Translations under genes and position numbers: made by a program
In this document: in pieces, positions 10,088 to 18,622 of the stretch
How positions within the stretch are numbered: position 1 is the stretch's first letter
Layout of the letters: each line of letters starts with the position of its first letter
NCBI RefSeq assembly: GCF_004217215.1
Contig: NZ_SHKP01000004.1
Span: 528,829-592,828 of the forward strand
DNA: 64,000 bases
Direction of reading: 5' to 3'
Origin: Rivibacter subsaxonicus
Lineage (GTDB): Bacteria; Pseudomonadota; Gammaproteobacteria; Burkholderiales; Burkholderiaceae_C
Notes under the pieces: generated by a model
The model's input: only the letters and a program-made list of their open reading frames with translations
Database searches by the model: none
Told to the model about the DNA's origin: nothing

Positions 10088-11189
10088 GCTCGAAGTCCGC
10101 CCCCAGCCCTCGAAGGCGATGTCGCTCGCCTCGCCGCTGCTGGCGCTGGCCATCACCGTGCTGGTCGGCGTGCTGCTCTTCATGCTGCTCGGCAAGGACC
10201 CGCTGCGCGGCCTGCAGATGTTCTTCATCGAGCCGGTGAAGAGCGCCTACGCGCTCAGCGAGCTGGCGATCAAGGCGACGCCGCTGATCCTGATCGCGCT
10301 CGGCCTGGCGGTCTGCTTTCGCTCCAACATCTGGAACATCGGTGCCGAGGGCCAGTTCGTGCTCGGCGCGCTGGCCGCGGGTTGGGTCGCGATGCAGGCC
10401 GGGCCTAGTACCGGCGCCTGGATCGTGCTGCCGATCCTGGTGGCGGGCGTGCTCGGCGGCATGTTGTGGGCGGGCATCGTCGCGCTGCTGCGCGACCGCT
10501 TCAACGCCAACGAGATCCTGGTCAGCCTGATGCTGGTCTACGTCGCGATCTTCCTGCTCAACTGGCTGGTCTACGGACCGTGGAAGGATCCGGCCGGCTA
10601 CAACTTTCCGCAGACCATCACCTTCGCCGCGGTCACCAAGATCCCGCGCCTGATGGAGGGCAGCCGCGCCAACATCGGCGTGCTGATCGCGCTGTTCGCG
10701 GTGCTGGCGTTCTGGGTGCTGCTGTTTCGCACCTACGCCGGCTTCCAGCTGCAGGTCGGCGGGCTGGCACCGGCGGCGGCGCGCTATGCCGGCTTCTCCT
10801 CGCGCACCGCGCTCTGGACCGCGCTGCTGCTCTCGGGCGGCATGGCAGGCCTCGCCGGTGCGATCGAGGCCGCCGGGCCGCTCGGCCAGCTCACGCCCTA
10901 TGTGCCGGTGGGCTACGGCTTCGCCGCGATCATCGTCGCCTTCGTCGGCCGGCTGCACCCGGTGGGCATCGTGTTCTCGGGGATCCTGATGAGCATGTTC
11001 TACATCGGTGGCGAACTGGCGCAGTCGCGGCTTGGCCTGCCGAAGTCGCTGACCGGCGTGTTCCAGGGCCTGCTGCTGTTCGCGCTGCTGGCCTGCGACA
11101 CGTTGATCCACTACCGCGTGCGCTGGAAGTCGGCGCCCAAGCCGGCGCCGGCCGCGGCGCCGCTGATCCAGGCCGAGGTGGCACGATGA
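10080..11189 (+). CDS. BMP-type ABC importer permease 1
   Basis: A 369-residue inner-membrane permease of the BPD_transp_2 (branched-chain/sugar/nucleoside) type, the longer of the pair. Many hydrophobic helices are visible. Family segments include 'FRSNIWNIGAEGQFVLGALAAG', 'NANEILVSLMLVYVA' and 'VPVGYGFAAIIVAFVGRLHP', the last near the cytoplasmic coupling loop. It pairs with the next gene to form a heterodimeric channel served by the upstream ATPase. The start overlaps the ATPase by eight bases and the stop overlaps permease 2 in an ATGA, so the genes are translationally coupled. Confidence 0.92.
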   Translation: MLRLEVRPQPSKAMSLASPLLALAITVLVGVLLFMLLGKDPLRGLQMFFIEPVKSAYALSELAIKATPLILIALGLAVCFRSNIWNIGAEGQFVLGALAAGWVAMQAGPSTGAWIVLPILVAGVLGGMLWAGIVALLRDRFNANEILVSLMLVYVAIFLLNWLVYGPWKDPAGYNFPQTITFAAVTKIPRLMEGSRANIGVLIALFAVLAFWVLLFRTYAGFQLQVGGLAPAAARYAGFSSRTALWTALLLSGGMAGLAGAIEAAGPLGQLTPYVPVGYGFAAIIVAFVGRLHPVGIVFSGILMSMFYIGGELAQSRLGLPKSLTGVFQGLLLFALLACDTLIHYRVRWKSAPKPAPAAAPLIQAEVAR

Positions 11190-12106
11190 ACGAATTCGCA
11201 CTCCTCATCGCCGCCACGCTCAACGCCGGCACCGTGCTGGCGATCGCCGGGCTGGGCTTGCTGATCAACGAGCGCGCCGGCATCGTCAACCTCGGTGCCG
11301 AGGGAATGATGCTGGTCGCGGCGATCGCCGGCTACGCCACCGCGGTGACCACCGGCAGCGACTGGCTCGGCTTTGCCGCCGGCGCCGGCGCCGGGGCGCT
11401 GCTCGCGGCCGCCTTCGGCCTGCTGGTGATCTGGCTCAACACCAACCAGTACGCGACCGGGCTCGCGCTGAGCCTGTTCGGCGCCGGGCTCTCGGCGTTT
11501 GTGGGCATCGGCTTCGTGCAGGCCAAGCTGCCCGATCGGCCGAACTTCGCGATCCCCGGCCTGGCCGACATTCCCTTCGTCGGCCCGGCGCTGTTTCGCC
11601 AGCATCCGATGGTCTATTTCGCGATCGCCTTCACCTTCGGGCTGATCTGGTTCCTCTACCGCTCGCGCGCCGGCCTGGTGCTGCGCGCGGTCGGCGAGTC
11701 GCCCGAGTCGGCGCATGCGTTGGGCTATCCGGTGCGTGGCATCCGCCTGCTCGCGGTGATGGTCGGCGGCGCGCTGTGCGGCTTGGCCGGGGCCTACCTC
11801 TCGGTGATCTACACGCCGCTGTGGGTCGAGGGCATGGTGGCCGGCAAGGGCTGGATCGCGCTCGCGCTGACGACCTTCGCGACCTGGCGGCCGGCACGTG
11901 TCTTGCTCGGTGCCTACCTGTTCGGCGGCGTGACGATGCTGCAGTTCCAGTTGCAGACCCAGGGGGTCGACGTGCCGAGCCAGTTGCTCAGCGCGCTGCC
12001 CTACCTGGCGACGATCGTGGTGCTGGTGCTGATCTCGCGCAACCCGGCGTGGATCCGCGTCAACATGCCGGCCTCGCTCGGCAAGCCCTTCTTCCCTGGC
12101 GGCTAG
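11186..12106 (+). CDS. BMP-type ABC importer permease 2
   Basis: A 306-residue, strongly hydrophobic permease of the same BPD_transp_2 family, the shorter partner. Diagnostic stretches are 'LLINERAGIVNLGAEGMMLV' near the N-terminus, 'LRAVGESPESAHALGYPV' and 'AGKGWIALALTTFATWRP' in the C-terminal half. The ATG at 11186 overlaps the preceding stop (ATGA). The substrate-binding lipoprotein follows after 38 bases, so the full transporter is ATPase-permease-permease-binding protein in one transcription unit. Confidence 0.92.
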   Translation: MNEFALLIAATLNAGTVLAIAGLGLLINERAGIVNLGAEGMMLVAAIAGYATAVTTGSDWLGFAAGAGAGALLAAAFGLLVIWLNTNQYATGLALSLFGAGLSAFVGIGFVQAKLPDRPNFAIPGLADIPFVGPALFRQHPMVYFAIAFTFGLIWFLYRSRAGLVLRAVGESPESAHALGYPVRGIRLLAVMVGGALCGLAGAYLSVIYTPLWVEGMVAGKGWIALALTTFATWRPARVLLGAYLFGGVTMLQFQLQTQGVDVPSQLLSALPYLATIVVLVLISRNPAWIRVNMPASLGKPFFPGG

Positions 12107-12144
12107 AGATAATCGATTTCATTGCTTTCACCCCTGGAGCGGAC

Positions 12145-13305
12145 ATGCATTCCAACTCGAAGCGTTCCCTGTTGAAGCTCGGCAGCCTGGCCGCCATCGC
12201 GGCCGCGGCGGCGCTGGCCGGCTGTGGCAAGAAGGACGAGGCTCCCGCCGCCCCGGCCGCGGGACCGGCGGCCTCGGGCCCGGTGGCCAAGGCCGAGCCG
12301 CTGAAGATCGCTTTTGCCTACGTCGGCCCGGTCGGCGACGGTGGCTGGACCTTCGCCCACGACAACGCACGCAAGGCGGTCGAGAAGGAGTTCGGCGACA
12401 AGGTGATCACCAGCTACGTCGAGAAGGTGCCCGAGGCGGCCGACGCCGAGCGCGTGTTCCGCGACATGGTGGGCCAGGGCAACAAGCTGATCTTCGGCAC
12501 CACCTTCGGCTACATGGAGCCGATGCTCAAGGTCGCGGCCGACAGCCCCGACGCCAAGTTCGAGCACGCCACCGGCTACAAGACCGCGCCCAACATGCGC
12601 ACCTACGACAGCCGGACCTACGAGGGCGCCTACATGGCGGGCGTGATCGCCGGCGGCATGACCAAGAGCAACACGCTCGGCGTGGTGGCCTCGATCCCGA
12701 TCCCCGAGGTGATCCGCAACATCAACAGCTTCACCCTCGGCGCGCAGAGCGTGAACCCGAAGATCAAGACCAAGGTGGTCTGGGTCAACGAGTGGTTCAA
12801 CCCGCCCAAGGAGACCGAGGCCGCGACCGCGCTGATCAACGGCGGCGCCGACGTGCTGATGCAGAACACCGACTCCTCGGCCGTGCTGCAGACCGCCGAG
12901 AAGATGGGCAAGCGCGCCTTCGGCTGGGACAGCGACATGACGGCCTACGGCCCGAAGGCGCACCTGGGCTCGGCGATCATCAACTGGGCGCCGTACTACA
13001 TCAAGTCGGTCGGCGAGGCGCTCGAGGGCAAGTGGACCGGCGGCACCAGCACCTGGTGGGGCGTCAAGGAAGGCGCGATCGACATGGTTTCGATCGCTAC
13101 CGACGTGCCAGCCGAGACCAAGGCCAAGGTCGATGCGGTCAAGGCCGGCCTCAAGGACGGCAGCTTCGCGATCTGGAAGGGCCCGATCCTCGGCTCCGAC
13201 GGCAAAGAACTGATCGCCAAGGACGCGGTCGCCGACGACAAGTTCCTCTCCGGCGTCAACTTCTACGTCAAGGGCGTAGAGGGCAAGGTGCCGAGCGGCA
13301 AGTAG
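12145..13305 (+). CDS. BMP-family substrate-binding lipoprotein
   Basis: A 386-residue periplasmic binding protein of the BMP/PnrA family, which captures purine nucleosides or related ligands. A signal peptide ends in lipobox 'LAGC' with the lipidated Cys at position 27, followed by an Ala/Pro-rich linker. Family motifs include 'IAFAYVGPVGDGGWTFAHD', 'NKLIFGTTFGYM', 'TYDSRTYEGAYMAGV' and 'VNEWFNPPKE'. The start ATG 12145 follows GGAG. A strong hairpin terminator comes 18 bases after the stop. Ligand identity is inferred only from the surrounding guanine deaminase and xanthine dehydrogenase genes. Confidence 0.93.
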   Translation: MHSNSKRSLLKLGSLAAIAAAAALAGCGKKDEAPAAPAAGPAASGPVAKAEPLKIAFAYVGPVGDGGWTFAHDNARKAVEKEFGDKVITSYVEKVPEAADAERVFRDMVGQGNKLIFGTTFGYMEPMLKVAADSPDAKFEHATGYKTAPNMRTYDSRTYEGAYMAGVIAGGMTKSNTLGVVASIPIPEVIRNINSFTLGAQSVNPKIKTKVVWVNEWFNPPKETEAATALINGGADVLMQNTDSSAVLQTAEKMGKRAFGWDSDMTAYGPKAHLGSAIINWAPYYIKSVGEALEGKWTGGTSTWWGVKEGAIDMVSIATDVPAETKAKVDAVKAGLKDGSFAIWKGPILGSDGKELIAKDAVADDKFLSGVNFYVKGVEGKVPSGK

Positions 13306-13323
13306 GCCCGGCACGATGGACGA

Positions 13324-13360
13324 ACACAGGCCGCCGTGGCTCTCGCCGGGCGGCCTGTGT
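13324..13360 (+). terminator. Rho-independent terminator after the BMP importer
   Basis: A perfect 12-bp inverted repeat, ACACAGGCCGCC (13324-13335) and its complement (13349-13360), with a 13-base loop and a T-rich tail GTTTGTT. It lies between the importer lipoprotein and the Rieske gene, so the latter probably has its own promoter or depends on read-through. Confidence 0.75.
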
Positions 13361-13379
13361 GTTTGTTGAACGGCAATCG

Positions 13380-14375
13380 ATGATCGAACGGCAGCTCTGG
13401 CATCCGGTGGCGCGCAGCGAGGCGCTGGCCGCCGGCGCGCCGCTGGCCGTGGCGCTGCTCGGCGAGGAACTCGTGCTGTGGCGCGACGCGCAGGGCGTGG
13501 CGCGCGCCTTCACCGACCGCTGCCCGCACCGTGGCGCGCGGCTGTCGATGGGCCGCGTCGTCGCCACCGGCGAACTCGAATGCCCGTACCACGGCTGGCG
13601 CTTCGAGGGCGGCGGGCGCTGCGTCGCGATTCCGGCGCTGCCGGACTTCAGGCCGCCGGCGACCCATCGCGCCTGCAGCCATGCCGCGCTCGAGGCGGCC
13701 GGCATGCTGTGGCTGCGGCTCGACGAGGGTGGAGCCGCCGCACCGGCGCTCGGCATGCTCGAGGCCGCCGAGCGCGACCCTGCGCTGCGCAAGCTGACGG
13801 TCGGCCCCTACGAGGTGGCGACCAGCGCGCCGCGCATCGTCGAGAATTTTCTCGACCTCTCGCACTTCGGCCTGGTCCACGAGGGCTGGCTCGGCGATCG
13901 CGCGCACCTGGCGCAGCCGGCCTACGAGGTGAGTACCGCCGCCGACGGCACGCTGATCGCCAGCGGCTGCCGCGCCTGGCAGCCGCAGAGCAACCGGCTC
14001 TCGGAAGCCGGCAGCGAGGTCGACTACCGCTACGAGGTGCCGGCGCCCTTCAGCGCGGTGCTGCGCAAGGCGCCGCAGGGCCAGCCGGGCTACCGCGACG
14101 TGATCGCGCTGCTCGTGTGTCCGCTGACGCCGGAGTCGAGCCGGGTCTGGTTTCGCATGGCGCTGACCGACTTCGATTCGAGCGACGAAGAGATCGCCGC
14201 CTTCCAGGACACCATCTTTGCGCAGGACCGGCCGGTGCTCGAGTCGCAGCGCCCCAGGCGCCTGCCGATCTCCGACGCCGCGCCGGTGCGCGAACTGCAC
14301 AGCGCGGCCGATCGGCTGAGCAGCGCCTACCGCCGTATGCTCATGGCTCGTGGCATCACCTTCGGGATCTGCTGA
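13380..14375 (+). CDS. Rieske non-heme iron oxygenase, NdmA/HpxD-like, in the purine cluster
   Basis: A 331-residue oxygenase alpha subunit. The Rieske 2Fe-2S ligands are C48/H50 ('CPHRGA') and C68/H71 ('CPYHGW'). The mononuclear iron site is in 'NFLDLSHFGLVH' (D159, H162, H167). The ending 'IFAQDRPVLESQRPR' resembles the vanillate O-demethylase and methylxanthine N-demethylase branch. HpxD, a Rieske enzyme, is known to hydroxylate hypoxanthine, and NdmA/B demethylate methylxanthines; either type of purine reaction would fit here. The stop and the deaminase start overlap (TGATG), so the two are coupled. No ferredoxin-reductase partner is encoded nearby. The family call is firm; the substrate is inference. 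Confidence 0.85.
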   Translation: MIERQLWHPVARSEALAAGAPLAVALLGEELVLWRDAQGVARAFTDRCPHRGARLSMGRVVATGELECPYHGWRFEGGGRCVAIPALPDFRPPATHRACSHAALEAAGMLWLRLDEGGAAAPALGMLEAAERDPALRKLTVGPYEVATSAPRIVENFLDLSHFGLVHEGWLGDRAHLAQPAYEVSTAADGTLIASGCRAWQPQSNRLSEAGSEVDYRYEVPAPFSAVLRKAPQGQPGYRDVIALLVCPLTPESSRVWFRMALTDFDSSDEEIAAFQDTIFAQDRPVLESQRPRRLPISDAAPVRELHSAADRLSSAYRRMLMARGITFGIC

Positions 14376-15439
14376 TGAACACCACCGTCCTGCCCTTCGA
14401 CCCCGCCCGCATCGCGCCGGCCGCCTTGCCCGGTCTGCTGGCCTCGATGCCCAAGACCGAGTTGCACATCCACATCGAGGGCTCGCTCGAGCCCGAGCTG
14501 ATCTTCGAGATCGCGCAGCGCAACCGCGTCGCCTTGCCCTACTCGGACTTCGAGGCGCTGCGCAAGGCCTACGCCTTCACCGACCTGCAGAGCTTTCTCG
14601 ACATCTACTACTCCGGCGCCAGCGTGCTGCTGCAGGAAGAGGACTTCGAGGACATGGCGCTGGCCTACTTCGAGCGCGCCGCCGCCGAGGGCGTGGTGCA
14701 TGCCGAGGTGTTCTTCGATCCACAGACCCACACCGATCGCGGCGTGCCTTTCGCCACCGTGATCAACGGCCTCACGCGCGCGGCCGACATCGCGCTGACC
14801 GAGTTCGGGCTCTCGGCCTCCTACATCCTGTGCTTCCTGCGCCACCTCAGCGAGGAGGCCGCCTTCGCCACGCTCGAGCAGGCGCTGCCCTACCGCAGCC
14901 GCTTCATCGGCGTCGGCCTCGACAGCAGCGAGCGCGGCCATCCTCCGAGCAAGTTCGAGCGCGTCTTCGCGCGCTGCCGCGAGCTTGGCCTGCACGTGGT
15001 GGCGCATGCCGGCGAGGAGGGGCCGCCGGCCTACATCGAGGCCGCGCTCGATCTGCTCAAGGCCGAACGCATCGACCACGGCGTGCGCTGCCTCGAGGAC
15101 CCGGCGCTGGTGGCGCGGCTGGCGCGCGACAAGGTGCCGCTGACGGTGTGCCCGCTGTCCAACCTCAAGCTGTGCGTGGTGGACGACATCGCCGCCCATC
15201 CACTCAGGAAGCTGCTCGATGCCGGCCTGGTGGTGACGATCAACTCCGACGACCCGGCCTACTTCGGCGGCTACCTCGCAGCCAACTACCAGCAGAGCTT
15301 CGCCGCGCTCGGGCTCGATGCCGGCCATGCCTGGCAGCTGGCGCGCAACAGCATCGACGCCAGCTTCGCGCCCGAGCCGCGCAAGCGTGAATGGCGCGAG
15401 GCGCTCGACCATCACTTCATCGCGGCGGCCGGTGCTTGA
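14375..15439 (+). CDS. Adenosine/adenine deaminase (ADE-like)
   Basis: A 354-residue member of the metallo-dependent adenosine/AMP deaminase superfamily. Zinc ligands H31 and H33 lie in 'ELHIHIEGSLEPE', the proton-shuttle region is 'HAGEEGP' (H211-E214), and the metal and catalytic Asp pair is in 'INSDDPAYFGGY' (D292, D293). The wording 'GSLEPELIFEIAQRN' and the short 'HAGEEGP' loop are typical of the fungal/bacterial adenine deaminase branch (adenine to hypoxanthine) rather than classical adenosine deaminase, but the two cannot be separated with certainty by eye. Coupled to the Rieske gene, it supplies hypoxanthine to that enzyme or to XdhAB. Confidence 0.88.
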   Translation: MNTTVLPFDPARIAPAALPGLLASMPKTELHIHIEGSLEPELIFEIAQRNRVALPYSDFEALRKAYAFTDLQSFLDIYYSGASVLLQEEDFEDMALAYFERAAAEGVVHAEVFFDPQTHTDRGVPFATVINGLTRAADIALTEFGLSASYILCFLRHLSEEAAFATLEQALPYRSRFIGVGLDSSERGHPPSKFERVFARCRELGLHVVAHAGEEGPPAYIEAALDLLKAERIDHGVRCLEDPALVARLARDKVPLTVCPLSNLKLCVVDDIAAHPLRKLLDAGLVVTINSDDPAYFGGYLAANYQQSFAALGLDAGHAWQLARNSIDASFAPEPRKREWREALDHHFIAAAGA

Positions 15440-15588
15440 AGCGAGCCCTTGTGGCTTGCGGAGGCGAGCGGCCGTGCGCGATGTCGTGTTCCGATCTCGT
15501 CAACCGTCGGTCACTTCGCCGTGAGGCTCAAAGAGCTGCTGCGTGACGCGACATCGGCAACTGCGCGCGCCTTCCCAGCGGTCCCGGC
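15440..15588. other. Convergent intergenic stretch, nothing recognised
   Basis: 149 bases lie between two converging genes. No clear stem-loop with a T-run and no convincing short gene was seen. Confidence 0.3.
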
Positions 15589-16071
15589 CTACTTCACCAG
15601 CGGAATCTGGCTCGTCGAGTCGTATTCCTGCACCGCCTGAATCTTGTTCTCGAGCTGGTAGTAGCGTGCGACCTGCTTGCCCGGCAGGACTTTCAGAAAG
15701 CGCTTCAGGTAAGCCTCCTTGAGCTTGGCGCGGTCGGTGTCGATCGCGGTGAGCTCGCGCAGCAACTGGCCGGCCGCCCCGTCCGTCAGGCGGTCCTGGA
15801 CGTTGACGTAGTCGACCACCGCGACCGTCGAGCGCCGGTTGATGGCCAGCAACTCCTTCTGATAGCGCTCGTACAGAGGCCAGAAGGCCTTGGCTTGGGC
15901 TTCGTCGAGCTTCAACTGCTGCTCGACGAAGGCGCGCTTGTCCTTGCGCGCGCTGTCGCGCACCTGCTGCATCGTGTCGGCGGCAGTCTGCGCGGAGGCC
16001 GGCGCCAACGCGGCGGCCAGGGCCAGCGCCAGGCACGCGACGAGAATTCTCAAAGGCTGCTCGTGTCTCAT
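15589..16071 (-). CDS. Exported helical protein (Spy/CpxP-like size and layout)
   Basis: A 160-residue protein with a clear Sec signal peptide ('ILVACLALALAAALAPASAQ', cleavage after about residue 28). The mature part is highly charged and helical, with 'FVEQQLKLDEAQAKAFWPLYERYQKELLAI' character. Small periplasmic helical proteins of this layout include Spy/CpxP-like chaperones and sensors, but no LTxxQ signature is obvious, so the family is not assigned. It lies 21 bases downstream of the glycine-zipper gene on the same strand and is probably co-transcribed with it. Confidence 0.7.
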   Translation of the reverse strand: MRHEQPLRILVACLALALAAALAPASAQTAADTMQQVRDSARKDKRAFVEQQLKLDEAQAKAFWPLYERYQKELLAINRRSTVAVVDYVNVQDRLTDGAAGQLLRELTAIDTDRAKLKEAYLKRFLKVLPGKQVARYYQLENKIQAVQEYDSTSQIPLVK

Positions 16072-16092
16072 GTTGCGTCCTCCTCCGGTTGG

Positions 16093-16569
16093 CTACTTGA
16101 CGGTGTATCCGCGTCCTTCGAGGCAGGCCGCGCGTGCCTTCTGGTACGCCGCCATCCCCGCCTGCGACTGCTGAGTGGCGGCCTGCTGCTGCTGCTGTGT
16201 CTGCGCCGAATTCTGGCGCCGACTCTGGCCGCGCGCGGCCGCTGCGCCGACCGCGGCGCCGGCACCGGCGTCGTCGGCCACGATCTCGCCGACGACCGCA
16301 CCGCGCGCCGCGCCGCGCGCGCCGGCCCCTGGCGTCGTCCCGGTCGCCGTGGTTGGCTGCTTGGCGGCGGCGGGTGCCGGCGGCGGGTTGGCCGGGTCGT
16401 ACTTGCTCTGCTGCACGGCCCAGGTGTGGCACTCGCCTTCGTCCTTCTTTTGCTGATCCGGCGACTGGCCCTTGGCCGGATAGACGAAGGTTTGCGCCGA
16501 GACACCGGCGCCGCAGATCACGGCCGCGAGCAGCGCCACGGCGCCGCGGGAAAGGGGTGGGCAAGGCAT
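16093..16569 (-). CDS. Exported glycine-zipper protein
   Basis: A 158-residue protein with an N-terminal signal peptide ending near 'GAGVSAQ'. The central 'GARGAARGAVVGEIVADDAGAGAAVGAAAARG' region is a glycine zipper of the YMGG/OmpA-associated kind, able to pack in membranes. A polyglutamine-rich stretch and a conserved-looking C-terminal 'RAACLEGRGYTVK' follow; with an upstream 'ECHTWAV' this gives two cysteines. Its function is unknown; such proteins are usually envelope-associated. It precedes the small exported helical protein gene. Confidence 0.7.
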   Translation of the reverse strand: MPCPPLSRGAVALLAAVICGAGVSAQTFVYPAKGQSPDQQKKDEGECHTWAVQQSKYDPANPPPAPAAAKQPTTATGTTPGAGARGAARGAVVGEIVADDAGAGAAVGAAAARGQSRRQNSAQTQQQQQAATQQSQAGMAAYQKARAACLEGRGYTVK

Positions 16570-16927
16570 GGTCGTCCTCCTGGGGTGGTTGGAAATTCGA
16601 GAGTCGCTGCTGCCGGTGCGGTGCTCAGGGTCGGAAGATCGCGCCGATCATCGCGACGTGTGTGCGCCGCGCTCCCTGTGCCGGCATCACCGCGATAACG
16701 GCGGTCGGGATTGCGACCAGGATCAGCAGCGCGCCCAGGGGCGGCGCTCATGCGCTCGCCCCTTGCAATCGGCGGGATTCGAGGTCTGACGATCATCCAT
16801 CTCCGCCTTCACCGAGACGACTGCGGCAACGCCTTGCCGGATCGCGTCAGACCGACCGCGTTGTCAGTCTGCTGGGCCGGAGTGCGACCCCGGGTCGATT
16901 TCACCGCGCGCGGATGCCTGCAACGCC
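16570..16927. other. 358-base stretch without a supported gene
   Basis: No full coding sequence is supported. On the minus strand between about 16630 and 16748 there is a hydrophobic frame ('GALLILVAIPTAVIAVMPAQ') that resembles a small membrane peptide, but it is preceded directly by a stop and lacks a usable start codon. The promoter of the glycine-zipper gene should lie in the left part. Confidence 0.35.
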
Positions 16928-17515
16928 TCAACTGTGCTGCAGCGCCGAGTGCAGCTCGGCAAAGCTCTGCGAGCGCAGGCTGATCTGCAGCGAGGTGCCG
17001 AGCGATTGCTCGATGCGGCTGGCCGAGAACACGCCGCGCAGCACCGGCTGGCCGTCGACGGTCTCGATGACGATCAGGTAGCGCTGGCCGGAGGCCTGCA
17101 GCGTGGCGATCACGTCGCCCACCGCGGCGCGCGGCAGGCTGCGCAATTCGACCAGCGGCCAGTCGCTCAGCGGGCTCATCACCTGCTCGACGCTGAGTTC
17201 GTCGTGGGCGACGCCGAGGTCGAGCGCACGCCGCGTCACGTGCTCGCCGGCCAGGTCGCCGGCGGTGACGACGCCGCGGATTGTGCCGCGGCCCTCGCGC
17301 ACCTCGCCGACGAAGCCCATGCGCACGCCGGCGCGCATCAGCATCTGCAGCACCTGGTCGGCGCGGTCGTCGGGCTGCACCACGACCACCGCGCCGCTGC
17401 TGAGGTCGGTCAGCAGCGACATCGCCGGATCGGAGGCGCTGGCCGAGCTTCGCTGCGGCGACAGCAGCATCTGGCCTGGGTCAGGCGCGAGCGTCAGGGC
17501 ACGGTAGCTGGTCAC
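16928..17515 (-). CDS. Tandem CBS-domain protein
   Basis: A 195-residue protein made of two CBS repeats, modules that bind adenosyl ligands such as AMP, ATP or SAM and form Bateman dimers. Repeat one covers about 'AVVVVQPDDRADQVLQMLMRAGVRMGFV...TAGDLAGEH'; repeat two covers 'SVEQVMSPLSDWPLVELRSLPRAAVGDVIATLQASGQRYLIVIE'. There is no attached enzyme or channel domain. I chose GTG 17515 because GGGGAG lies six bases upstream; an in-frame ATG at 17551 has no such site. The regulated partner is unknown. Confidence 0.75.
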   Translation of the reverse strand: MTSYRALTLAPDPGQMLLSPQRSSASASDPAMSLLTDLSSGAVVVVQPDDRADQVLQMLMRAGVRMGFVGEVREGRGTIRGVVTAGDLAGEHVTRRALDLGVAHDELSVEQVMSPLSDWPLVELRSLPRAAVGDVIATLQASGQRYLIVIETVDGQPVLRGVFSASRIEQSLGTSLQISLRSQSFAELHSALQHS

Positions 17516-17630
17516 GATGAACTCCCCGCATTCGGCCGACAGCGACAACACGCGCCGCGAGGCCGGTGTGATCCGATGTTCTGCCTGCGCCGGCGCAGCG
17601 TCAACGGGGCGCGGCCGGCTTCACCTAGTT

Positions 17631-18515
17631 TTACGCACCGGCCGCTGCCGACGTGACCAGTGCTGCCCGAAGCGCCTGCGCGCCCGGGCCGAAGGCGTAG
17701 GCGTCCATCGCCAGTGAGCCGTAGGTCACGCTCGCGTGCAGCCGGGCCGGGGTGGCGTCCAGGCCGCCGGCGCCGGCGGCGATGTAGAAGGGCAGCCAGT
17801 GCTCGTCGCTCGGGTGCATCAGCGCCGCATGCGGTGCCTGCGCCCGGTAGTCCAGCAGCGCCGCCTGGTCGCGTGCCTGGACGCGCTCGGCGACCCAGTC
17901 GCGGAAGTCTCGGCTTTGCGGCAGTTCCTGCCCGGCCGGTGTGTCGCCGGCGGCCTGGATCGCGCTGCGGCCGACCAGGCCCAGGTTGTGGGTCAGGCTG
18001 CCGGAGCCGAGCACCAGCACGCCCTCGGCCGCCAGCGGCGCCAGCGCGGCGCCGAGTGCCCATTGATCGGCGGTGGCGGCGCGAGGCGCCAGCGCGATCG
18101 GCAGCACCGGGATGTCGGCGTCCGGCCAGGCGAAGCGCAGCACGCTCCAGATGCCGTGGTCGAGGCCGGGCTCGTCGTCGAGGCGGGTGTTGTCGATGCC
18201 GGCGGCGGCGAGCAGGGCCACGGCGCGATCGGCCAGTGCCGGTGCGCCGGGCGGCGCGTATTGCAGCGCGTAGAGCTCGCGCGGGAAGCCGCCGAAGTCG
18301 TGCACCGCGTGGTGCGCGGCGCTGCCCAGCACCACCGGCAGCGGCGCGCTGGTGTGCGGCGAGACCACGACGATCGCGCGCGGACGGCCGAAGGTGGCGT
18401 CGATGGCCGGGCCCAGGCGCTGCAGGAAGGCGCCGGTGCTGCCGGGCTCGATCGCGAGCATCGGCGAGCCATGCGAGATGAACAGGGCGGGCAGGAGGGG
18501 ATTGGCAGTGGACAT
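17631..18515 (-). CDS. LigB-type class III extradiol dioxygenase (YgiD/DODA-like)
   Basis: A 294-residue member of the DODA/YgiD branch of class III extradiol ring-cleavage dioxygenases, which open catecholic rings and bind a metal through histidines. Likely ligands are in 'FISHGSPM', 'VSPHTSAP' and 'GLDHGIWS', with conserved 'GSGSLTHNLG' and 'HPSDEHWLPF' in the C-terminal half. The start ATG 18515 is chosen because homology begins with 'LFISHGSP' shortly after it; an upstream in-frame ATG would add an unlikely 20 residues. The gene is divergent from the large permease downstream. The physiological substrate is unknown. Confidence 0.88.
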   Translation of the reverse strand: MSTANPLLPALFISHGSPMLAIEPGSTGAFLQRLGPAIDATFGRPRAIVVVSPHTSAPLPVVLGSAAHHAVHDFGGFPRELYALQYAPPGAPALADRAVALLAAAGIDNTRLDDEPGLDHGIWSVLRFAWPDADIPVLPIALAPRAATADQWALGAALAPLAAEGVLVLGSGSLTHNLGLVGRSAIQAAGDTPAGQELPQSRDFRDWVAERVQARDQAALLDYRAQAPHAALMHPSDEHWLPFYIAAGAGGLDATPARLHASVTYGSLAMDAYAFGPGAQALRAALVTSAAAGA

Positions 18516-18622
18516 GAGGCATTGAATCACTGCGCGCCACGTGCCGGATTCAAGGGCTTTGCAGGCAGCGTTCAAGCCCCTCGGTTGGTGCGCCCATGCA
18601 CTGGCGGGTTAAGGTCGCGGCC

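Noticed and set aside
16630-16748. Hydrophobic short frame on the minus strand
   Set aside because: A stop codon sits directly before it and no usable start codon exists, so it was not called a gene.
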